Origin: Fodinicola feengrottensis
Lineage (GTDB): Bacteria; Actinomycetota; Actinomycetes; Mycobacteriales; HKI-0501
Direction of reading: 5' to 3'
NCBI RefSeq assembly: GCF_010993775.1
Contig: NZ_WOTO01000001.1
Span: forward strand, 1 to 64,000
DNA length: 64,000 nt
The first letter of the stretch is position 1, and every line of letters begins with the position of its first letter. Both the position numbers and the translations under genes were made by a program. The notes beneath the pieces were generated by a model, which was given only the letters and a program-made list of their open reading frames with translations, ran no database searches and was not told the origin of the DNA. Shown here piece by piece: positions 58,294 to 64,000 of the stretch.

Positions 58294-58363
58294 TATGTCC
58301 GATTGTAACTTTGCTGCCCTCCTGAATTGATCCAGAAGGCCAACAGCGTCCCAATCGGACATA
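58294..58363. repeat. Inverted repeat with perfect 12-bp arms
   Basis: TATGTCCGATTG at 58294-58305 and its exact complement CAATCGGACATA at 58352-58363. The 46-bp centre has further weak pairing (GCTG...CAGC). Lower GC than the surroundings. Confidence 0.7.
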
Positions 58364-58501
58364 CCCACGGCAGGTATCCGCGCTCAAACCAGTGACGGAG
58401 CGTAAGGTGCGGAAAGCCGCCGAGTTGGGGTGCCTGGGGTTGCTTTTGAACAAGCAGACCAGCCACCCACCTACGCACCAATAGACCGCAGATCCAGTTC
58501 T

Positions 58502-58536
58502 TCCTTGAGGCTCCGCCCGAAGGGCAGGTCTTGACC
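58502..58536 (-). repeat. Repeat unit, right inverted copy
   Basis: Reverse complement of 57838-57873 with a one-base deletion. The two copies bracket about 630 bp containing two more palindromes and no recognisable gene. Confidence 0.8.
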
Positions 58537-58610
58537 TTGACCTTTCGCGCACGCAAGCCAGTCTGCAAGAGGTGTCGAGTTTTTGCGTAGAGGACGGTAG
58601 GCTCGATGAC

Positions 58611-59629
58611 GTGACGAGGCTTTCGGCGGTGGCGAAGTATGCGGGCGTGTCGGAGGCGACGGTTAGTCGGGTGCTGAACGGCAAGCCTGGGGTCGCCCAG
58701 GTGACGCGGGAGTCGGTGCTGACGGCGCTGGATGTGTTCGGGTTCGTACGGCCGCAGCCGTTGCGTCGGGAGGGCGGACGGCTGATCGGCTTGGTGTTGC
58801 CTGACCTGCAGAATCCGATTTTTCCGGCGTTTGCCGAGGTTGTCGGGGTGGCGCTGATCCAGCGAGGGCTCGTGCCGGTGCTGTGCACCCGTACGTCCGA
58901 CAGTGTGTCCGAGGCGAACTACATCGAGATGCTGCTTGCCCAACGTGTTGGCGGCATCATTTTTTTTGTCGGCAGCAGCTACGCCGACGCCGGTGCCGAG
59001 CAGGGCCGCCAGCTCTCACCGCACGAAAGTTGCCGATCGTGCTGGTCAACGCTGCAGACGAGAACCTGGACGTGCCGCGGGTGAGTGTCGACGACGCCGG
59101 TGCCGCGCGGCAGGCGTTTGAGCACTTGGCGGGTCTGGGGCACCGGAACATCGGGTTGATTCTCGGCCCGACCGGGCACCTTCCCTCGGTCCGCAAGCTG
59201 GCCGGTTTTGTCGAGTTCTGCCAGGCCAGCGGCGTGCCGGCGGACAACGGGCTGGTTGATCACACGGCGTTCACGGTGGAGGGCGGGCGTGGCGCGGCGA
59301 ACCGGCTGATCGCGGCGGGCGCGACCGCGCTGGTGTGTGCCAGTGACGCGCTTGCGCTCGGGGCGATCCGGGCCGCGCGCCGGCGCGGCCACGACGTGCC
59401 TCGGGACATTTCGGTCATCGGGTTTGACGATTCGATGTTCATGGCGGTCACCGATCCGCCGCTGACGACCCTGCGCCAGCCCGTCCGGGCGATCGCGGCG
59501 GCCGCCGTGACGTCGCTGATGTCGCAGCTCAACGGGGACGTGGTCAACCGCAACGAGGTGTTGTTCGAGGCGGAGCTGGTGGTCCGCGGAACGATCGGAC
59601 CTTGCCGGTTGCGTCCCGAAGTTGCATAG
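58611..59629 (+). CDS. LacI-family regulator (frameshifted)
   Basis: HTH: RLSAVAKYAGVSEATVSRVL and NGKPGVAQVTRESVLTAL. Periplasmic-binding-like domain: LIGLVLPDLQNPIFPAFAEV, VDDAGAARQAFEHLAGLGHR, ALVCASDALALGAIRAARRR, VIGFDDSMFMAVTDPPLTTL. An indel near 59020 splits it. GTG 58611 start gives about 339 aa. It precedes a sugar ABC operon on the same strand and probably represses it. Confidence 0.88.
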
Positions 59630-59840
59630 TTACGCAAGCTTCTGACGATCGATTCTCAAATTTTTGCGTTGGAACGATAGACGTAGCCTCGATTGCTGTC
59701 CTATCCTGCTCGCACACCGCGGTCGTAACCTCCCAGCGATCTGGACGCAATACGCAGTCAACAAACGCCGACACGTAGCGCCGGCGGACTCCCTGGTCAC
59801 TTGTTGCCCTGGCGTGTGCGCATGAAGGGGACCGGAGTCC
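59630..59840. promoter_or_regulatory. Promoter/operator region of the sugar ABC operon
   Basis: The 211-bp gap after lacI contains an inverted ACGCAA...TTTGCGT pair (59633-59670) in an AT-rich context. TTTTTGCGT also occurs just before lacI (58580). The shared TTTTTGCGT half is a candidate LacI site. A GGGGACCGGAG ribosome site precedes ATG 59841. Confidence 0.45.
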
Positions 59841-61188
59841 ATGAAAAACGGCATACAACGCAAAATCGCGGTCGTACTGGCAGGTGCCGCGATCACCCTG
59901 ACAGGGGCCTGCGACGCCGGCCAGCCGGCCGCGGACGGGATCGTGACGATCACCGTCAACGGCCTTCCGCCGAGCACCGACCCGCTCAACCGCGCGAACT
60001 TCCAGGCCGACCTCAAGACATTCCAGGCCCAGCACCGCGATATCAGGATCATCGCGCACGAAGGTTTCATGGATCCCCAGACGTTCGCTGCGAAGCTCGC
60101 TGGTGGGCAGCTGGAGGACGTCTTTTACGTCTATTTCACCGACACCCAGTCTGTGATCGCCAAGCACCAGGCCAGCGACATCACGTCGGAGTTGGCCGGC
60201 ATACCGGCGGTCAAGGACATAAAACCGCAGCTGATGAAGGTCTTTTCGGACTCTGCCGGCAAAGTTTACGGCCTGCCTTCGGCCAATTACTCTCTCGGAC
60301 TGATTTACAACCGTATGTTGTTCAGCAAGGCTGGTCTTGATCCGAACAAGCCGCCGACCAGTTGGGCGGACGTACGCGCCGACGCCAAGCGGATCTCGGC
60401 GCTCGGCGGCGGGGGGTGAACGGATATGGCGACTACAGTAAGTCAAACACCGGCGGCTGGCATTTCACCGCTGAGCTCTATTCAGTGGGCGGTGAGCTCG
60501 CGGTCCAACAGGCGGAGTATGGAAAGCGGCGTTCAACAATGACAGAGGCCGTCAGGTTCTCCAACAACTGCACGACATGCGTTTTACCGACAACAGCATG
60601 GGGGAGCGCCAGCTGCTGCAGTATGCCGACCTCCTGCAGGCGATGGCGGCGGGAAAACTCGGGATGTACGTGGGATCGGCCGACAACATTCCCACCATTG
60701 TCGACCAATACAAGGGAACGTACACAAATTACGGGTTGGGTTCCATTCCCGGCGGTCAGGCCACCCTCGGCGGTGGTGATGGCTACATGTTCAAGGCGGG
60801 CCTCAGTCCTGCGCAGATCAAGGCTGGCCTCGCCTGGCTGAGTTTCAAGACGGTAAACCCGGACCGCATCGCTTCGGACAACCAGAAAGCGGCTGCGAAG
60901 GGGCGGCCGGTCGGGCTGCCTGAACCGAACATCTGGACCGGAGCGTCCGAACGTAAACTCCTGGACGCCACCAAAAAGTACGCCACTGTGCCAACCCAGA
61001 ACTTCGCGCCCTTTGTGGCCGGCAACGCCACCGTGACCCTCCGGCTGGAACCGCCAGATGCGCAGCAGGTCTACGCCGTGCTCGACACCGCGATGCAGAA
61101 GGTGCTCACCGATCCGAATGCGGACATCACCCAACTTCTGAATACCGCCGAAACGCAGGTCAACCAGATTCTCGCCACCGTCAAGTGA
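59841..61188 (+). CDS. ABC sugar-binding lipoprotein (frameshifts)
   Basis: Lipoprotein signal MKNGIQRKIAVVLAGAAITL with Cys in LTGACDAG. Family 1 binding-protein features: FQAQHRDIRIIAHEGFMDPQ, FAAKLAGGQLEDVFYVYFTD, VYGLPSANYSLGLIYNRML, FSKAGLDPNKPPTSWADVRA. Indels in the G6 run at 60411 and near 60520-60560 split it; the rest reads LQAMAAGKLGMYVGSADN and GGGDGYMFKAGLSPAQIKAG. About 449 aa. Binds an oligosaccharide for the MalFG-type permeases. Confidence 0.85.
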
Positions 61189-61218
61189 CCGGCGGCCGGC
61201 AGTGCAGAGGAGGTCGAA

Positions 61219-62173
61219 ATGGTGTTACAGGCACCGGACATCGTTGAGAAACCGGTGACAGCTCGCATGACGACCGTTCCGCGCGGTTCCGTTCGCAACC
61301 GTACGCGGCTGCGTCGCAAGCTCGCCGACAACGCGCAGGCGTACGTCTTCCTCGCCGCCGGCCTGCTGTGCTTTGCTTTGTTCTCCTGGTATCCGCTGGT
61401 CAAAGGCATTGTTCTGAGCTTTCAGCAGGACAATTTCGTGACCGCTCCCAGCTGGGTCGGCCTGGACAACTATCGGGCCGTCCTGGCCGACCCGCTGTTC
61501 GCCACGGCGTGGATCAACACGCTGGAGTTCACCGGCCTCGCCTTGCTGTTCGGCTATGCGGTGCCTTTTGTGGTGGCCCTGGTCATCAACGAGTTCCGGC
61601 ACGCCAAGGGGCTCTTCCGGATCGCCGTCTACCTGCCGGCGATGCTCCCGCCCATTGTCAGCGTGCTGCTCTGGAGATATTTCTACGACCCGGGATCGGG
61701 TCTGTTCAACGCGATTCTCTCGTTCGTGCACCTGCCGCCCGGGGGCTGGACCCAGTCGCCGCGAATGGCGATGATCTGCCTGGTCCTGGTCTCCACGTGG
61801 TCCAACATGGGTGGTGCCACGATCATGTACCTGGCGGGCTTGGCGAATATTCCCGCCGAGCTTTACGACGCCGTCGAGCTCGATGGTGCGTCGATCTGGC
61901 AGCGGATCAGGCACGTGACGATCCCGCAGATGCGGTTTGTGCTACTTGTCCTGCTGCTCCTGCAGATCGTTTCCACCATGCAGGTCTTCATCGAGCCGTA
62001 CCAGCTCACGCACGACCAATCCGGCCACCATCACCGTGATGATCCTGATCTACCGGTACGCCTTCACGGTCAACAACGACTTCGGCATGGCGGCCGCGAT
62101 GAGCGTGCTGCTTTTCCTCGTACTGGCCGGATTCTCCGCCCTCTACCTGCGCCTGACGAGTCGGCCGGAGTAA
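61219..62173 (+). CDS. ABC sugar permease, MalF/UgpA type (frameshifted near end)
   Basis: Six-helix permease: AYVFLAAGLLCFALFSWYPL, KGIVLSFQQDNF, LYLAGLANIPAELYDAVELD and the EAA loop GASIWQRIRHVTIPQMRFVL. One indel near 62022 joins ITVMILIYRYAFTVNNDFGM and the end LFLVLAGFSALYLRLTSRPE. About 318 aa. Spacing of 30 bp to the binding-protein gene. Confidence 0.87.
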
Positions 62174-62183
62174 GGAGCCCGAT

Positions 62184-63071
62184 ATGAGTACGACCGCCCG
62201 TACGCTGATCTCTGACGCCGACCTGCGCCGACGTCACGGAAAACTGGTCTATCGCCTCGGTTTTGCCGGAATGGCGATTCTATTCGTGCTGATTTTTGTG
62301 TTCCCGCTTTACTGGATGTTCGTCAGCGCGGTCAAGACACCGGTCGAACTGGCCCAGCCCACCCCGACCCTGATCCCGCATGAGTGGCATTTTGAGACTT
62401 TCCTCGTCGCGTGGCAAAAACTGGAGATCGGTCACTTCATGCTGAACACCGCCCTCTACGCGGTCGGCGGCTGGCTGATCCAGTTGACCGTCGACGTGGC
62501 GGCGGCGTACGCGTTGTCCAAGCTGCGTCCGTTGTTCGGAAACGTGATTCTCGCTGCCATGCTCGCGTCGTTGATGCTGCCGGCGGCAGCCCTGCTGGTG
62601 CCGGCGTACCTGACGGTCGCCAACGTGCCGATCATCGGCGTGAACCTGCTCAACACGCCATGGGCGCTGTGGCTGCCGGCAGCCGCGAATGCCTTCAACG
62701 TCTACATTCTCAAACGTTTTTTCGACCAGATCCCCAACGACCTGCTGGACTCGGCCAGTATCGACGGCGCCGGCCGGTTCCGGATGCTCTGGAACATCGT
62801 CCTGCCGCTTTCCCGGCCGGTTCTCGCGGTGGTCTCGATTTTTGCGATCATCGCGTCCTGGAAGGATTTCCTCTGGCCGCTGCTGGTGCTGCAGGATCCT
62901 CAGTCGCAGACCATCAGCGTCGCGCTCAGCCGGCTCTCGTTTGCCAGCTATGTCACCCAGAACGAGATGTTCGCCGGTCTCGCGCTCGCCAGTATCCCGC
63001 TGATCGTCGTCTTCCTGATCTTCCAGCGCAGCATTCTCAGCGGACTGTCGGCCGGCGCGCTCAAGGGATAA
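62184..63071 (+). CDS. ABC sugar permease, MalG/UgpE type
   Basis: An intact 295-aa permease: LIFVFPLYWMFVSAVKTPVE at helix 1, NTALYAVGGWLIQLTVDVAA, and the EAA loop DQIPNDLLDSASIDGAGRFR. Six helices. No ATPase gene follows, as is usual for actinobacterial importers energised by a shared MsiK-type ATPase. Confidence 0.9.
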   Translation: MSTTARTLISDADLRRRHGKLVYRLGFAGMAILFVLIFVFPLYWMFVSAVKTPVELAQPTPTLIPHEWHFETFLVAWQKLEIGHFMLNTALYAVGGWLIQLTVDVAAAYALSKLRPLFGNVILAAMLASLMLPAAALLVPAYLTVANVPIIGVNLLNTPWALWLPAAANAFNVYILKRFFDQIPNDLLDSASIDGAGRFRMLWNIVLPLSRPVLAVVSIFAIIASWKDFLWPLLVLQDPQSQTISVALSRLSFASYVTQNEMFAGLALASIPLIVVFLIFQRSILSGLSAGALKG

Positions 63072-63102
63072 AAACCGTCCCATCACAGGCAAGGAGTCAG
63101 CA

Positions 63103-64000
63103 ATGAAGCCCCATCGCTCAACTCCAGCTCTGCTCGTCGCCGGCTTGGCGGCTGTCGTCGCCCTTGCGGGCGCAGTCCAGCCATCCGCGGCGGCAGCTGC
63201 CACCACCACGTACGAAGCCGAATCGGCCAGCCTGTCCGGCGGTGCGGCCGTGGCCACCGACCACACCGGCTACACCGGCAGCGGTTTCGTCGGTGGCTAC
63301 ACCGATACGAACAAAGGCAACGCCACCACCAGTTTCGCCGTCAGTTCGTCATCCGCCTCGATGGCCTCGGTGGCACTCCGGTACGCGAACGGCACCGGCG
63401 TGAACATGACGCTCTCGCTTTATGTGAACGGCACAAAACAGCAGCAGATCAGCCTGTCCTCGCCGGGGGATTGGAACACCTGGGGCACCGAAACCGAGTC
63501 GGTCTCCCTAAACGGCGGCAATAACACGATCGCGTACAAATTCGACAGCACCGACTCGGGAAATGTCAACCTGGACAATCTCACTGTCACCCCGACCACT
63601 CCACCTGGCACGGGCCCGACGTACGACCTGGAGACCGCTTTTGTCTCTGGGGGACCGTCGGTCGCGGCAACCACCGGCGGATTCACCGGAACCGGGTATG
63701 TCACCGGTTTTACCGGGGTCGGCGCACGGGCGATCGAAACCGTGAACGCGCCGGCGGCCGGCGCGTACACCGCGACCCTGCGTTTTGCGAACGGCACCGG
63801 TGCCACCAAGACGCTCAGTGTCTATCTCAACGGCCTCAAAACCGGCCAGCTGTCCCTGCCTGCTGGCAGTGGTTGGCTGACTGTCGACCAAAACGTGTCC
63901 TTGCGAGCCGGTCTCAACCTGATCGGCTATCAGTACGATTCGGGCGACAGCGGCAATGTCTCGCTCGACAACGTCACCGTCGCCGGGTCAGCGGCGCTGG
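63103..64000 (+). CDS. Secreted protein with two CBM35/CBM6-like domains (runs off the window)
   Basis: Open to the window end, so partial. ATG 63103 follows AAGGAGTCAGCA. The signal peptide (MKPHRSTPALLVAGLAAVVA, ending AAAA) is followed by two tandem carbohydrate-binding domains: TYEAESASLSGGAAVATD, then YTGSGFVGGYT, VALRYANGTGVNMTLSLYVN, and again YDLETAFVSGGPSVA, GFTGTGYVTGF, ATLRFANGTGATKTLSVYLN, each closing with a VxLDNVTV calcium-site strand. A catalytic domain probably lies downstream. It follows the sugar permeases by 31 bp and likely degrades their polysaccharide source. Confidence 0.82.
   Translation, partial: MKPHRSTPALLVAGLAAVVALAGAVQPSAAAAATTTYEAESASLSGGAAVATDHTGYTGSGFVGGYTDTNKGNATTSFAVSSSSASMASVALRYANGTGVNMTLSLYVNGTKQQQISLSSPGDWNTWGTETESVSLNGGNNTIAYKFDSTDSGNVNLDNLTVTPTTPPGTGPTYDLETAFVSGGPSVAATTGGFTGTGYVTGFTGVGARAIETVNAPAAGAYTATLRFANGTGATKTLSVYLNGLKTGQLSLPAGSGWLTVDQNVSLRAGLNLIGYQYDSGDSGNVSLDNVTVAGSAAL

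Larger units (their letters stand above)
57826..58610. other. 785-bp non-coding palindrome nest
   Basis: No protein in any frame looks real; frames are Arg/Pro-rich shadows. The stretch holds an outer inverted repeat (57838-57873, 58502-58536), a 150-bp palindrome and a 70-bp hairpin nested inside. A TTTTTGCGTAG sequence at 58580-58590 lies close to the lacI start. Confidence 0.6.

Noticed and set aside
1-64000. CRISPR array
   Set aside because: No regularly spaced direct repeats of 25-40 bp were seen; the repeats present are palindromes or single pairs.

Overview
The window is high-GC actinobacterial DNA. The evidence is a type II fatty-acid synthase cluster in the actinomycete order (FasR-like regulator, fabD, fabH, acpP, fabF, accD6-like carboxyltransferase), a DUF3145 gene, a DUF222/HNH (13E12-type) fragment, many TetR/PadR/LacI/PucR regulators, frequent GTG starts, and sugar ABC importers without their own ATPase. 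I do not name a genus.

An assembly caveat governs everything else. About two thirds of the genes, including essential ones (accD6, fabF, fabD), are split by single-base indels, many of them in homopolymer runs (G11 at 25496, T-run near 51622, T-run at 57413, A-runs near 44003 and 44510). I read these as sequencing or consensus errors. I give each gene its full restored extent and say where the frame changes; these are not called as true pseudogenes.

Layout. 0-8 kb: HNH fragment, VOC protein, TetR remnant, ribbon-helix-helix protein, SPFH protein, PadR, secreted GH25 lysozyme, secreted esterase, methyltransferase, exonuclease III. 8-12.8 kb: secreted DUF4091 glycosidase-like protein, acyl-CoA-dehydrogenase-type flavoprotein, SDR oxidoreductase. 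13-20.5 kb: TetR with a perfect operator, secreted RNase-like protein, two alpha/beta hydrolases, TetR, CPBP protease, and a PadR / DrrAB-type ABC exporter / DUF1048 x2 operon. About 20.9-27.8 kb: a genomic island next to tRNA-Met(CAT), with a tyrosine integrase, a large putative PD-(D/E)XK nuclease, and two small genes, one split by a 2.2-kb group II intron. 28-31.5 kb: rhamnose mutarotase, two transporters, secreted SH3/NlpC-like protein. 31.6-37.2 kb: TetR, a DHA2 efflux pump fused to carboxypeptidase-regulatory-like repeats, YceI, another MFS pump. 37.3-39.3 kb: DUF3145, S41 peptidase, ArsR-type regulator. 39.7-46.9 kb: polyamine-type ABC operon (ATPase, binding protein, two permeases, aldehyde dehydrogenase) divergent from a PucR regulator. 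47-50.1 kb: NagZ-like lipoprotein, TetR, SRPBCC and ArsR. 50.4-56.5 kb: the fatty-acid synthesis cluster. 56.5-57.8 kb: MaoC hydratase and CitE-like lyase. 57.8-58.6 kb: a nest of palindromic repeats. 58.6-64 kb: LacI, sugar ABC importer and a secreted CBM protein running off the window.

The most unusual signal is a pair of ~168-bp hairpin elements at 6799-6965 and 11887-12055. Each starts and ends in CTAG exactly at the stop codons of two convergent genes. They share a CATAC...GTATG apex although their arms differ. All 18 transition differences between their arms have the same strand polarity, so they stay G.U-paired in a minus-strand RNA.
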